A DNA stretch of 64,000 nt from LMUY01 sp964242925. Lineage in GTDB: Bacteria; Pseudomonadota; Alphaproteobacteria; Acetobacterales; Acetobacteraceae. The translations under genes were made by a program, and so were the position numbers. The stretch covers positions 4,741-68,740 of the forward strand of contig CAXTBW010000005.1 in NCBI GenBank assembly GCA_964242925.1, read 5' to 3'. Positions 34,773-43,447 of this stretch are shown in pieces. Each line of letters begins with the position of its first letter. Positions within the stretch are counted from its first letter, which is position 1. The notes beneath the pieces were generated by a model. It worked only from the letters and a program-made list of their open reading frames with translations. It ran no database searches and had not been told where the DNA came from.

Positions 34773-35564
34773 TCAGTCCTCCAGCACGAACGGGTTGCGC
34801 AGCGTGCCCAACCCGGTGATCTCGACCTCCACGGTGTCGCCGGGCGCCAGGTCCGGCGAGGCGCCGTCGGTGCCCATCCACAGCACGTCGCCGGGGTGCA
34901 GCGTCACGTAGCGCGTCATCGTCGCGATGAAGCGTTGGATGCCGAACAGCATGTCGTTGGTGCGGAACTGCGTCGTCACCGCGCCATTGCGGCGCACGAC
35001 GGTCTGCATGGCATCCAGCTCCGCCTCGCCGATCCCCGTGGTGATCCACGGGCCCATCGGCTTGAACGTGTCGGTGTTCTTGGCCCGCCACAGCGTGCGG
35101 TCGGATTGCTGCCAGGCGCGCTCGCTGACGTCGTTGCCGATCGTGTAGCCCAGCACGCACGACAGCGCGTCGGCCTCGCTCAGGTGTTTCGCCTCGCGAC
35201 CGATCACCACGACGATCTCGCCCTCGTACTGCACCTTCGTCGCGTCGCGCGGGATCACCACGGGGGCGCCGTCGGCGATGATCGCGTTCACCGCGCGATA
35301 GCCCATGTCCGGCTTCTGCGGGATGGCGGGCTCGACACCACGGCGCTCCGCCATCTCCTTGATGTGGGACACGTAGTTCAGCCCGGCCGCGTAGAACGTG
35401 CGCGGGATGAACGGGACCGCCGCCTGCACGTCAGCGAGCGCGTGGCTGGCGCCGGTGCGGACCGGTTCGCCGTCGAACGGGCCGCCTGCCAGCTCGACCA
35501 CCCGGTCACCCTCGACGGCGCCCCACGCGGTGCGGCCGCCGGCAACGAAGCGCATCCAATGCAT
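34773..35564 (-). CDS. Fumarylacetoacetate hydrolase family protein
   Basis: A 263-residue FAH-fold protein. Seen: FYAAGLNYVSHIKEM near residue 58, VQYEGEIVVVIGREAKH near residue 110 (metal ligand Glu), GYTIGNDVSERAWQ near residue 138, FKPMGPWITT and LHPGDVLWMGTD. Members hydrolyse or decarboxylate acylpyruvates, 2-oxo-dienoates and similar compounds using Mg2+ or Mn2+. It shares TAATG-style overlap with the upstream flavoprotein (stop TAA overlapping start ATG by one base). In this operon it could act on a keto acid released by the amine or amino-acid oxidases. Confidence 0.88.
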   Translation of the reverse strand: MHWMRFVAGGRTAWGAVEGDRVVELAGGPFDGEPVRTGASHALADVQAAVPFIPRTFYAAGLNYVSHIKEMAERRGVEPAIPQKPDMGYRAVNAIIADGAPVVIPRDATKVQYEGEIVVVIGREAKHLSEADALSCVLGYTIGNDVSERAWQQSDRTLWRAKNTDTFKPMGPWITTGIGEAELDAMQTVVRRNGAVTTQFRTNDMLFGIQRFIATMTRYVTLHPGDVLWMGTDGASPDLAPGDTVEVEITGLGTLRNPFVLED

Positions 35565-36874
35565 TAGGTTTCTCCTTTGGCCGGTAGGCGCGCCCGGCGT
35601 TGCTTGGTCAACCAATCCTGTGCGGTAAGCTTGGCGAACACCGCCGGCATGAACCATGGCGTGCCGTTGTACAGCGGCACCGCGGCGGGCGGCCGGAAGT
35701 CCAGCGCCGACTGGCCGCCATCCTCGCCCAGCACCTGCAGCGCCGCCTTCTGCCCGGCCCAGCGCGCCCACACCGTGCCCGAGCCGCAGTAGCCCGCCGC
35801 GTAGCGCACCCCCGCGCGGCTGAACACGCGCGGCACCATGTCGCGGTTCATCGCGACCTGGCCGAACCAACTATGCGTGATCTCGGTCCCCTGCAGCTCG
35901 GGGAACAACTCCACCAAGGTGTTGTGCAGCGCCGTCGTCGGCCATTCGGCATTGCCGGCGATGGTGCCGTCGCGCCCACCGAACAGGATGCGCGTGCCGT
36001 CCGGACTCGGCCGGTAATAGTAGTGGCTGGCGCGCGACTCGCTCAACATCATGCGCCGCGGCATCAGCGCGCCCATCAGGTTCGGCGACAGCGGCGCGGT
36101 GGCGATGATGCGGCTGCGCACAGGGACCAGCCGCCGCCGCAACCAGCGATCGGCCGCGTCCGCGTAGCCGTTCGGCCCGGCGATCACGTGCGCCGCCCGG
36201 GTCGCGCCGCGCGCCGTGCGCACGATGAAGCCGTCGCCTTCCGGGTCGACCCTCGCCACCGCCGTCTCGCCGTGCACCAGCACGCCGGCGGCCAGCGCCA
36301 CCCGCAGCATCCCGGCGTGCAGCTTGCCCGGGTGCAGCCCGCCGATGTCCATGCGGACGCTGCCGCCATGGTAGTAGTTCGTGCCGACATAGCCCTGCTG
36401 CGCGGCCCGCGGCACCGCGTACGACTCGATGCCCAGGGTGCCCGCCAGCCGGTCCGCCTCGCGCGCCTGCGTCTCGTACGCCTCCGGCGTGGCCGCCCCC
36501 ATGAAGCGGCCGACGAGCTTGAAGTCGCAGTCGATGTTCTCCTCGGCGAGGAAGCGGTAGAGGTCCTCCCGCGCCGCCTTCGCCTCCGCCAGGATCGCGT
36601 CCGCGCGCGCCTGCCCGAAGCGGCGCGACAGGGTGGCGTGGCTGGGCCGGATGTTGCCGCTGGTGATGCCGCCGTTGCGGGTGGAGGCGCCTTCGCCGGG
36701 CCGCTGCTTGTCGAACACCTGCACCGAACGCCCGGCGCGCGCCAACGTGATCGCCGCCGACAGCCCGGTGTAGCCGGCGCCCACGATCGCCACGTCCGCG
36801 ACGGGCAGGACATCGGCCTGCGGCAGCGCGGCCAGAGGCGCCGCTTCCCACCAATACGGCTCGTCGCTCCTCAT
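35564..36874 (-). CDS. FAD-dependent oxidoreductase, DAO family (gamma-glutamylputrescine oxidase-like)
   Basis: A 436-residue flavoprotein. The FAD motif DVAIVGAGYTGLSAAITLA lies near residue 27, followed by the conserved STRNGGITSG (flavin contact) near residue 65 and a C-terminal RYAAGYCGSGTVWA. The N-terminal PYWWEAAP is typical of PuuB-type oxidases, which oxidise gamma-glutamylputrescine or secondary amino acids with release of hydrogen peroxide. AGGAGG sits 6 bases before the ATG, the best ribosome-binding site in this operon. It is a paralogue of the protein at 40983, on the other side of the polyamine-type transporter. Confidence 0.88.
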   Translation of the reverse strand: MRSDEPYWWEAAPLAALPQADVLPVADVAIVGAGYTGLSAAITLARAGRSVQVFDKQRPGEGASTRNGGITSGNIRPSHATLSRRFGQARADAILAEAKAAREDLYRFLAEENIDCDFKLVGRFMGAATPEAYETQAREADRLAGTLGIESYAVPRAAQQGYVGTNYYHGGSVRMDIGGLHPGKLHAGMLRVALAAGVLVHGETAVARVDPEGDGFIVRTARGATRAAHVIAGPNGYADAADRWLRRRLVPVRSRIIATAPLSPNLMGALMPRRMMLSESRASHYYYRPSPDGTRILFGGRDGTIAGNAEWPTTALHNTLVELFPELQGTEITHSWFGQVAMNRDMVPRVFSRAGVRYAAGYCGSGTVWARWAGQKAALQVLGEDGGQSALDFRPPAAVPLYNGTPWFMPAVFAKLTAQDWLTKQRRARLPAKGET

Positions 36875-36884
36875 CGGGTTCCTC

Positions 36885-37259
36885 CTAGCGCGTCAGCGTG
36901 ACGATAAACCCGCTGCTGTCATAGGTGAAATCGGCGCTCTTCGCGGCGTCCTCGGCCACGGTCGCGAAGCCGCCCGTGAGCAGGCGGCCGACCCCGATGC
37001 CCTTGTAAACCGCCGACAGCTCGCCCGTGCCCGGTCGCCAGCCCGCCTTGCGACAGGTCACGCGCAGCGCCCTGTCGCTTCGGCTGACGCTGAGCGTACC
37101 GGGCGTCGGGTCCACCACGCCCAGCGTCGCAGCGCCGCGCTCCACCGTGCAGCTGGCGCCCGGCGGGTCGCTGTTGATCGTGACCTGGTCGGTGGCAGGT
37201 TGCGGGGACCCGCTGCAGCCGCACGCCAGCAGGGCCAGGAGGAAAATGCGCTGTGTCAT
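36885..37259 (-). CDS. Small putative lipoprotein with PEGA-like segment
   Basis: A 124-residue protein with a lipoprotein signal, MTQRIFLLALLACGCSG, where LLAC is a fair lipobox with Cys13. The mature part has VTINSDPPGASCTVERG and then GVVDPTPGTLSVSR, which resembles a PEGA domain (surface or envelope-associated beta module). It sits inside the polyamine-type ABC operon, overlapping the permease stop as ATGA and ending ten bases before the flavoprotein gene. Function unknown; an envelope role beside the transporter is possible. I recognise no named homologue. Confidence 0.7.
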   Translation of the reverse strand: MTQRIFLLALLACGCSGSPQPATDQVTINSDPPGASCTVERGAATLGVVDPTPGTLSVSRSDRALRVTCRKAGWRPGTGELSAVYKGIGVGRLLTGGFATVAEDAAKSADFTYDSSGFIVTLTR

Positions 37260-38032
37260 GATGCGCGAACCTGCCGCCGCCGCACGCCATAGTCCACCAG
37301 CAACACGAGCACGCTCACGCCGATCAGCAGGGTGCTCACCGCGGCGATGGTCGGTTCCAGCTCCAGGGTCAGGCTGTTCCAGATGCGCACGGGCAGCGTC
37401 TGCGCCTGCACGCCCGAAACGAACAGCGCGATCACCAGCTCGTCGAACGACGCCAGGAAGGCGAACAGCGCCGCGGACACGATGCCCGGCGCGGCAAGCG
37501 GCAGCACCACGCGGCGGAACACGCCCCAGCGCGTGCAGCCGTGCACCATGGCCGCCCGCTCGAGCGCCGGGTCGACGGCCTGCAATGCGGCCTGGGTGAT
37601 GATCAGCACCACGGGCAGCGCCACCACGGCGTGGGTCACGGCGAGCCAGACGCGACTGCCGATCAGCCCGAGCCGGACGGAGAGGAAGTAGATCGCGATC
37701 GCGGTCACGATGCTGGGCACGATCAGCGGCAGCAGCGCCAGCGCCATTAGCGCGGTCCGGAACGCGAACCGGCCGCGCACGAAGGCGTAGGAGGCGAAGA
37801 ACCCGGTGACCGTCGCCAGCAACGCGCACATGGTGGCCGCCACGACCGAGTTCACCAGCGCCGACACCCAGCGGCCGTCGCCGAGGAAGCGCGCGTACCA
37901 GCGCAGCGAGAGCGTGCTGGGCGGGAAGGCGAGGTAGGCATCGCCGCTGAACGAGACGATCACCACCACGACGATCGGTCCCAGCAGCAACAGGCACAGC
38001 AGCGCCACGCCGGCGCGGGCGGCGATCCTCAC
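37256..38032 (-). CDS. Polyamine/opine-type ABC transporter permease (PotC-like)
   Basis: A 258-residue permease with about six membrane segments. Seen: GPIVVVVIVSFSGDAYLAFPP near the N-terminus and the EAA-loop ALERAAMVHGCTRWGVFRRVVLP near residue 160 (given in part), which docks to the ATPase. The start is GTG at 38032, overlapping the upstream permease stop (GTGA). An unbroken frame continues upstream through the other permease gene in a different reading, which is a GC-driven artefact. Partner of the next permease. Confidence 0.9.
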   Translation of the reverse strand: MRIAARAGVALLCLLLLGPIVVVVIVSFSGDAYLAFPPSTLSLRWYARFLGDGRWVSALVNSVVAATMCALLATVTGFFASYAFVRGRFAFRTALMALALLPLIVPSIVTAIAIYFLSVRLGLIGSRVWLAVTHAVVALPVVLIITQAALQAVDPALERAAMVHGCTRWGVFRRVVLPLAAPGIVSAALFAFLASFDELVIALFVSGVQAQTLPVRIWNSLTLELEPTIAAVSTLLIGVSVLVLLVDYGVRRRQVRAS

Positions 38033-38868
38033 GCCGGCACGCCGCGGCTGATGTCGGTGAGCCGGCTGTAGAACGCGTACGCCACCAGCGTCACCGCCAG
38101 CAGGACGACGGACATGACCGCCGCAACCGGCCAGTTGTTCGCCAGCTCGATCTGCCGCTCGATCAGGATGCCGATCATCAGGTCCTCCGGCGCCCCCATC
38201 AGCGCCGGGGTGATGAAGAAGCCGGTCGCCAGGATGAACACCAGCAGCGACCCGGCGATCACGCCCGGCAGGGTCAGCGGCACGAACACTCGGGTGAAGA
38301 TGCGCAGCGCGCTCGCGCCCATGCCGGACGCCGCCTGCAGCAGCCGCATGTCCACGCCGCGCATGGCGCTGTACAGCGTGAGCACCATGTAGGGCAGCAA
38401 TACGTAGGTCATGCCTACGACGACGGCGCCCCGCGTGTACAGCAGCGGCACGGGGCCGTTGGTGATGCCGAGCGAGATCAGCGCCGTATTGGCCACCCCG
38501 GTGCGGCCGAGCAGCACCATCCAGGCGTAGGTCCGCACGATCACGCTGGTGAAGTAGGGCAGCAGCACGCAGGCGATCACCGCGCGGAACGCCAACCCTT
38601 TCGCCCGCACCAGCGCGTACGCTAGCGGGAAGCCGAGCACCAGCGTGCACAGCGTGGTGGCGAACGACACCTCCGCCGTGGCCAGCATGGAGCGCTGCAT
38701 CGCGCGGGAGGCGACCACCTCCGCGGCCTCGCGCAATAGCGCCGCGCCGGACCCGAGTTCGGACAGGGAGTCGGCGAGGAACCAGCCGAGCGGCCCCAGG
38801 AACACCAGGCCGAGCAGGACGCCGCCGGGCAGCAGCAGCAGCCAGGCGAGCCGGCCGGGCAGCCTCAT
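38029..38868 (-). CDS. Polyamine/opine-type ABC transporter permease (PotB-like)
   Basis: A 279-residue permease with six membrane segments. The N-terminus LAWLLLLPGGVLLGLVFLGP is the usual first helix; the EAA loop reads LLQAASGMGASALRIFTRV near residue 180. It is immediately adjacent to the ATPase gene (no intergenic base) and overlaps PotC-like by four bases. Together they form the transmembrane pore of the importer. Confidence 0.9.
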   Translation of the reverse strand: MRLPGRLAWLLLLPGGVLLGLVFLGPLGWFLADSLSELGSGAALLREAAEVVASRAMQRSMLATAEVSFATTLCTLVLGFPLAYALVRAKGLAFRAVIACVLLPYFTSVIVRTYAWMVLLGRTGVANTALISLGITNGPVPLLYTRGAVVVGMTYVLLPYMVLTLYSAMRGVDMRLLQAASGMGASALRIFTRVFVPLTLPGVIAGSLLVFILATGFFITPALMGAPEDLMIGILIERQIELANNWPVAAVMSVVLLAVTLVAYAFYSRLTDISRGVPA

Positions 38869-39915
38869 TCAGGCGGCCAGCAGGCGGCTGTCCGCCACCG
38901 GCCATGTCACCGTCGCCGCCGCGCCGACCGCGAGCGGCTGCGCGCCGGCGCCGTTGGCCGCGTCCACCACCATCCGGCGGCCGCCGCCCAGATCCAGCTC
39001 GGTGCGGATAAGGTTGCCGAGGAATGAGGCGCGCACGACGTGGCCGGGCAGGCTGTTGCAGTCATCGCCGGGCGCCGCGTTCAGCAACAGCTTTTCCGGG
39101 CGCACGAACAGCAGCGCCGGGCCGTGCGCGGCGTTGGCGGCGCGCAACGCGGCGCCATCGGGCGTGCGCAGGACCGTGCCGTCGGCGGTGCCGTCCAGCA
39201 GGTTCGACTCGCCGAGGAAGCGGGCGACGAACGCGTTGGCAGGGCGCTCGTACACCTCGCGCGGGGCGCCCGCCTGCACCAGGCGGCCGCTCTCCATGAT
39301 GGCGATGCGGTCGGACAGGTTCATCGCCTCCTCCTGGTCGTGCGTGACGAAGATGACCGTCATCCCCAGGCGGCGCTGGATGTCCGATATCTCGGTCTGC
39401 ATGTGGTAGCGCAGGTTCTTGTCCAGCGCGCCCAGCGGCTCGTCCATCAGCACGATGGACGGCCGCGCCACGATCGCGCGCGCCAGCGCCACGCGCTGCT
39501 GCTGGCCGCCCGACAGCTGGCGCCCGTAGCGCCGCTCCATCCCGTCCAGCCGCACCGTCGCCAGCGCCTCCGCCACCCGCGCCGGCACGTCCCCCAGGCG
39601 TTGCGCGCGCAACGGGAAGGCGACGTTCTCGAACACGTCCAGGTGCGGGAAGATGGCGTAGTTCTGGAACACCATGCCCAACCCGCGCGCCCGCGGCGCG
39701 GCCCGCGTCATGTCGCGGCCGCCCAGCATCACCCGCCCGCTGTCGGGCGCCTCGAACCCGGCGATCATCGCCAGCGTCGTGCTCTTGCCGCTTCCGGACG
39801 GGCCCAGCACGGTGAAGAACTCCCCCGGCGCCACCGCGATGGACAGGTCGTCCACGGCGGGCGCGCCGGCGAACCGCTTGCTGACGTGCTCCAGCGCGAC
39901 GGCGCCTGGTGTCAC
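38869..39915 (-). CDS. Polyamine/opine-type ABC transporter ATP-binding protein (PotA-like)
   Basis: A 348-residue ABC ATPase with a C-terminal TOBE-type regulatory domain. Walker A is GPSGSGKST near residue 37, Q-loop FQNYAIFPHL, signature LSGGQQQRVALARAI near residue 133, Walker B IVLMDEPLGALDK and H-loop VTHDQEEAM. The TOBE part begins around residue 235. GTG at 39915 overlaps the binding-protein stop; a start further upstream would read into that gene. Energises uptake through the two following permeases. Confidence 0.92.
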   Translation of the reverse strand: MTPGAVALEHVSKRFAGAPAVDDLSIAVAPGEFFTVLGPSGSGKSTTLAMIAGFEAPDSGRVMLGGRDMTRAAPRARGLGMVFQNYAIFPHLDVFENVAFPLRAQRLGDVPARVAEALATVRLDGMERRYGRQLSGGQQQRVALARAIVARPSIVLMDEPLGALDKNLRYHMQTEISDIQRRLGMTVIFVTHDQEEAMNLSDRIAIMESGRLVQAGAPREVYERPANAFVARFLGESNLLDGTADGTVLRTPDGAALRAANAAHGPALLFVRPEKLLLNAAPGDDCNSLPGHVVRASFLGNLIRTELDLGGGRRMVVDAANGAGAQPLAVGAAATVTWPVADSRLLAA

Positions 39916-40964
39916 CCGAGGACCCAGTTGGACCAGGCCTTGTTCACCTTGTCGCGGTTGTCCTCCCACCAGGTGATGTTCTGGTAGAACCCCAGCGCGC
40001 GGTATTTCGGGCCGCCGGGCAGGATCTCCAGCAGCTCCTTCGGCAGCAGGTCGAACGCCTTGCTGTTCGACGGGCCGTAGCGCAGTTCCTTCGAATAGCC
40101 GACCTGCACGGCGGCCTGGCTGGCGAAATCCACGAACAACTGCGCGCCTTTCGGGTTGCGCGAGTTCTTAGGCACGCCATACGCCTGCACCTGGATGATG
40201 TTCTGGTTCCACTCGATCGCGATTGGCGCGCCCTTGTCGATAAGCGTCTGCGCGCGGCCGTTCCACATCGCGTTCAGCAGCACTTCCTTGTCCGTCATCA
40301 GCTGCGCCGACAGCGCGCCGGTGTCCCAGAACTTCGGGATGCTGCCGCGGATGCGGGTCAGCGAGCGGAACGCGCGGTCGAGGTCGATCGGGTACAGCTT
40401 GTCCATCGGCACGCCGTCCGCCAGCAGCGCCTCCTCCAGCGGCGGCTGGCCGGACGCCAGGTCCGGCAGGCTGCGCGGCCCGGGGAACGCCTTTGCGTCC
40501 CAGAAATCGGCCCAACTCGCCGGGTGCTTGTCCGGGAAGCTCTGCGTGTTGTAGACGCCGACCGTCGCGTAGACGTAGTTGGACACGCGGTACGGGAAGC
40601 GCAGCTCGGCCGGGATCTCCTCCACCTTGCCGTATTTCCAGGAGCCGTAGTCGATCGGCGCCAGCGCACCCAGCCGCTCGAGGTTCAGCAGGCCGCTATC
40701 GCCGGTGTCGATGATGTCGAACTCCGCGCCGCCTGCCTTGTACATCGCGATCAGCTTGGTCATTGGCGCGCCGGCGGTGACGATCTCGATGCCGGTCGCC
40801 TTGGTGAACGGGTCGTAGACGCTGCGGCGCATGATGTCGTCGTAGACGCCGCCCGTGGTGCGGATCACCATCTGCTCCGCCGCGCGCGCCCGGATGAACG
40901 GCGCCGCGAGCGGGGTGGCCAGTGCGCCGGCGATAATGGCCCGGCGGCCGATGGTGTTGCTCAT
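39912..40964 (-). CDS. Polyamine/opine-type ABC substrate-binding protein (PotD/PotF-like)
   Basis: A 350-residue extracellular solute-binding protein of family 1/8. The signal has twin arginines (GRRAIIAGALATPLAAPF) and probably ends after ARA. The mature part has VIRTTGGVYDDIMRRSVYDPF and SWADFWDAKAFPGPRSLPD, typical of the Pot/opine cluster in which the ligand is a polyamine, opine or related cationic compound. AGGAG precedes the ATG. It is the second gene of the operon, behind a PuuB-like oxidase. Confidence 0.9.
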   Translation of the reverse strand: MSNTIGRRAIIAGALATPLAAPFIRARAAEQMVIRTTGGVYDDIMRRSVYDPFTKATGIEIVTAGAPMTKLIAMYKAGGAEFDIIDTGDSGLLNLERLGALAPIDYGSWKYGKVEEIPAELRFPYRVSNYVYATVGVYNTQSFPDKHPASWADFWDAKAFPGPRSLPDLASGQPPLEEALLADGVPMDKLYPIDLDRAFRSLTRIRGSIPKFWDTGALSAQLMTDKEVLLNAMWNGRAQTLIDKGAPIAIEWNQNIIQVQAYGVPKNSRNPKGAQLFVDFASQAAVQVGYSKELRYGPSNSKAFDLLPKELLEILPGGPKYRALGFYQNITWWEDNRDKVNKAWSNWVLG

Positions 40965-40982
40965 GAGCCTACTCCTAAGTGG

Positions 40983-42305
40983 TTAGGGCCAGCCAGGCTC
41001 GCGCCAGCCGTCCAGCCGGTCGCGCAGCCGGTACATCCCGCCCACCAGCGGCATGAACCACGGCGCCCCCGTGTAGCCGCGCATGGTCGGGAACGGCAGG
41101 CGGGAGAACGCGCTTGGCCGGTTGGCTCCGCCCAGCATCATCCGCGCCGCCTGCCTGCCCAGATGCGTCATGGTCACCACGCCGGCGCCGTTGCAGGCTA
41201 GCGCGTAGTGCACGCCCTCGTGCTGCCCCACGTGCGGCAGGTAGTCGAACGCGAACGCCACGTTGCCTTTCCAGGCATGGGTGATCCGCGTGCCGGCCAG
41301 CGCGGGGATCAGGTGCACCAGGAAGCGGTGCAGCCGCGCTCCTGCCCGCCGCACATCCGTCTGCACGAAGCTGGCCCGGCCACCGAACAGGATGCGGTCG
41401 CCGTCGGGCGTGGGCCGGAAGTAGTACAACACCTTCTTGGTGTCGCCGTAGACGCGCAGCTTCGGCAGCACCTGCTTCACCCGCTCCGCGCCCAGCGTCT
41501 CGGTCGCGATCATGTAGCTGGCCACGGGCACCACCCGGCGGCGCTGCCACGGCGTCACCGCGCCGGTGTAGCCGTTGGTCGCCACCATCAGCGCGCCGGC
41601 CGTTACATCACCTGCGGAGGTCCGCACGCGGAAGCCGGTCCCGTCGCGCGCGTAGGACTCGACCGACACGCCGCCATGCAGCGACGCGCCGGCGGCGGCG
41701 GCCACGCGCGCCAGTTCCTGCACGTATTTCCCTGGGTGCAGGCGGCCCGAGCGCTGCAGCACCATCCCGCCCGCGTAGCGTTTGGTCGCGACCTCCGCCG
41801 CCACGTCCTGCCGCGGCACCAACGTCGCCTCGCCCGGCGTGGCGCGGTTCAGCAGTTCCGCCCGCGCCTCCAGCGTGCGCATCGCGGCCGGGGCGTGGGC
41901 GCCGACGAACCGGCCGACGCGGCGGTAGTCGCAGTCCAGACCCTCGTCCGCCACCAGCGCCTCGAAGTCATCGAACGACTGCTCGCCCTCCTCCATCATG
42001 GCGGCGAGGAGCCCAGGGTCCACGGCGCGCTTGAGGTTAGGGCTGGCCTTGCCCAGCCCGGCCGCGCCCGACAGCGCGCCGCCGTTGCGCGACGACGCGC
42101 CCCAGCCTATCGGCTCGCGATCGAGCACCACCGGGCGCGCGCCGCCCCGCGCCAGTTCCAGCGCGGTGGACAGCCCGGCGATCCCGCCGCCGATGATCGC
42201 CACGTCGGCCTGCGCCGGGACGCTGGTCGCGCGCTGGGTCGGCGGCGCCGCATCCCACCAGAACGGCCGCTCGACGAAGCCCGGCGCGAGGATGGGCTCA
42301 CTCAT
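40983..42305 (-). CDS. FAD-dependent oxidoreductase, DAO family (gamma-glutamylputrescine oxidase-like)
   Basis: A 440-residue flavoprotein. FAD motif DVAIIGGGIAGLSTALELA near residue 34, flavin-contact segment SSRNGGALSGAAG near residue 72, and a C-terminal HYALACNGAGVVTMTHLG. The N-terminal PFWWDAAP matches PuuB-type oxidases. It is the first gene of the ABC operon and a paralogue of the enzyme at 35564, so imported amine or amino acid may be oxidised by one or both, giving an aldehyde or keto acid, ammonia or amine, and hydrogen peroxide. Confidence 0.88.
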   Translation of the reverse strand: MSEPILAPGFVERPFWWDAAPPTQRATSVPAQADVAIIGGGIAGLSTALELARGGARPVVLDREPIGWGASSRNGGALSGAAGLGKASPNLKRAVDPGLLAAMMEEGEQSFDDFEALVADEGLDCDYRRVGRFVGAHAPAAMRTLEARAELLNRATPGEATLVPRQDVAAEVATKRYAGGMVLQRSGRLHPGKYVQELARVAAAAGASLHGGVSVESYARDGTGFRVRTSAGDVTAGALMVATNGYTGAVTPWQRRRVVPVASYMIATETLGAERVKQVLPKLRVYGDTKKVLYYFRPTPDGDRILFGGRASFVQTDVRRAGARLHRFLVHLIPALAGTRITHAWKGNVAFAFDYLPHVGQHEGVHYALACNGAGVVTMTHLGRQAARMMLGGANRPSAFSRLPFPTMRGYTGAPWFMPLVGGMYRLRDRLDGWREPGWP

Positions 42306-42323
42306 CGGCGTCGCCCCCCTCTC

Positions 42324-42464
42324 CCGTCATGGCCGGACTTGATCCGGCCACCCACGGCCCGCTTGTGCGACTGGCTTCGCTCGCGTCGGATGATCATGCC
42401 AAATCCGGCGAGTCCAGCGTCGGTTTGACGGCGTGGGTGGCCGGATCGAGTCCGGCCATGACGG
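42324..42464. repeat. Family B dispersed inverted repeat
   Basis: Arms of 33 bases, CCGTCATGGCCGGACTTGAT plus CCGGCCACCCACG (42324-42356) and CGTGGGTGGCCGGATCGAGT plus CCGGCCATGACGG (42432-42464), are almost perfect reverse complements around 75 bases. Lies between the 2-hydroxyacid dehydrogenase and the ABC operon, both on the minus strand, so it probably separates two transcription units. Confidence 0.9.
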
Positions 42465-42472
42465 TATTGATC

Positions 42473-43447
42473 TCAATACCCGCGCGCGCGGTCGAATAGG
42501 TTCGGCATGGGGCTTCCCGCCTCAAACGCGGCCAGGTTGGACAGGAACACGTCCAGGCTGCGCGGGTTGTAGGCAAGCGGGTCGTCGCTCGACACGTGCG
42601 GCGTCATGACCAGGTTGGGCGTGGTCCACAACCGGTGGCCCGGCGGCACCGGCTCGGGCACGAACACGTCCAGCACGGCGCCCGACAGCGCGCCGGAGTC
42701 CAGCGCGTCGAGCAGCGCGTCCTGGTCCACCAAGCCGCCGCGGCCGATGTTCACCACCCCCGCGTCCTTCGGCAGCAGCCCGATGCGATGGCGGCTCAGG
42801 ATGCCGCGCGTGGCATGGGTCAGCGGGCAGGCCAGCACCAGGAACTCGGTTTCCGGCAGCACCGAGTCCAGTTCCTCCGTCGGCGCCACTGCGGCGCAGG
42901 CATGGTGCGGCTTCGGCCGGGCGCGCACGCCCGTGACGTGCATGCCGAAATGCGCGGCGTGCTCCGCGACGGCGCCGCCCAGGCTGCCCAGGCCCACCAC
43001 CGCCACCCTGCGGCCGGCCAGGATGCTGCCGTACACGCGATCCCACCGGCCTTCCGCCTGCCGGTTGGCCAGCGTCGGCATCCGATTGGCCAGCATCAGG
43101 ATGGCCATGATGCCGAACTCGCCCGCCTTCGGCCCGTGAACGCCGCGGTTGTTCAGCACCTGCACGCCGGGCGGCAGGCTGTCGAACGGCACCGGGTCCA
43201 GCCCGGCGGAGGTGCAGAACATCACCCGCAGCTTCGGCGCCTCCACCGGAAATAATTCCTTGGTGGCGTGCGTGCTGGTCACCAGCGCCTCGGCGCCCTG
43301 CATGGCGTGCGCGAAGTCGTCCAGCGACTCGCCGAAGCTCACCTCGTGGACGTCGCCCAGGCCTGCTCGGGCCGATGCCTGAGCCCACTGCGCCGGCGTG
43401 ATCGGCTCGTTGTGCCCGCCTGTCAGGTTCTGGATGTGAATGCGCAT
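42473..43447 (-). CDS. D-isomer specific 2-hydroxyacid dehydrogenase
   Basis: A 324-residue NAD(P)-dependent dehydrogenase. Seen: the Rossmann motif VAVVGLGSLGGAVAEHAAHFG near residue 148 (GLGSLG core), catalytic Arg in ACPLTHATRGIL near residue 215, VNIGRGGLVDQDALLDAL with the conserved region preceding Glu/Asp, and the catalytic His in TPHVSSDDP near residue 290. Substrate may be glyoxylate, hydroxypyruvate or a larger 2-keto acid. Its start lies inside the 3' end of the membrane-protein gene upstream (25-base overlap), so the two are translated from one message. Confidence 0.88.
   Translation of the reverse strand: MRIHIQNLTGGHNEPITPAQWAQASARAGLGDVHEVSFGESLDDFAHAMQGAEALVTSTHATKELFPVEAPKLRVMFCTSAGLDPVPFDSLPPGVQVLNNRGVHGPKAGEFGIMAILMLANRMPTLANRQAEGRWDRVYGSILAGRRVAVVGLGSLGGAVAEHAAHFGMHVTGVRARPKPHHACAAVAPTEELDSVLPETEFLVLACPLTHATRGILSRHRIGLLPKDAGVVNIGRGGLVDQDALLDALDSGALSGAVLDVFVPEPVPPGHRLWTTPNLVMTPHVSSDDPLAYNPRSLDVFLSNLAAFEAGSPMPNLFDRARGY

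Noticed and set aside
37256..38905. A single 549-codon frame suggesting a fused permease
   Set aside because: Its first half is the wrong frame of the PotB-like gene. The real arrangement is two permeases with GTGA overlap, each with its own EAA loop.
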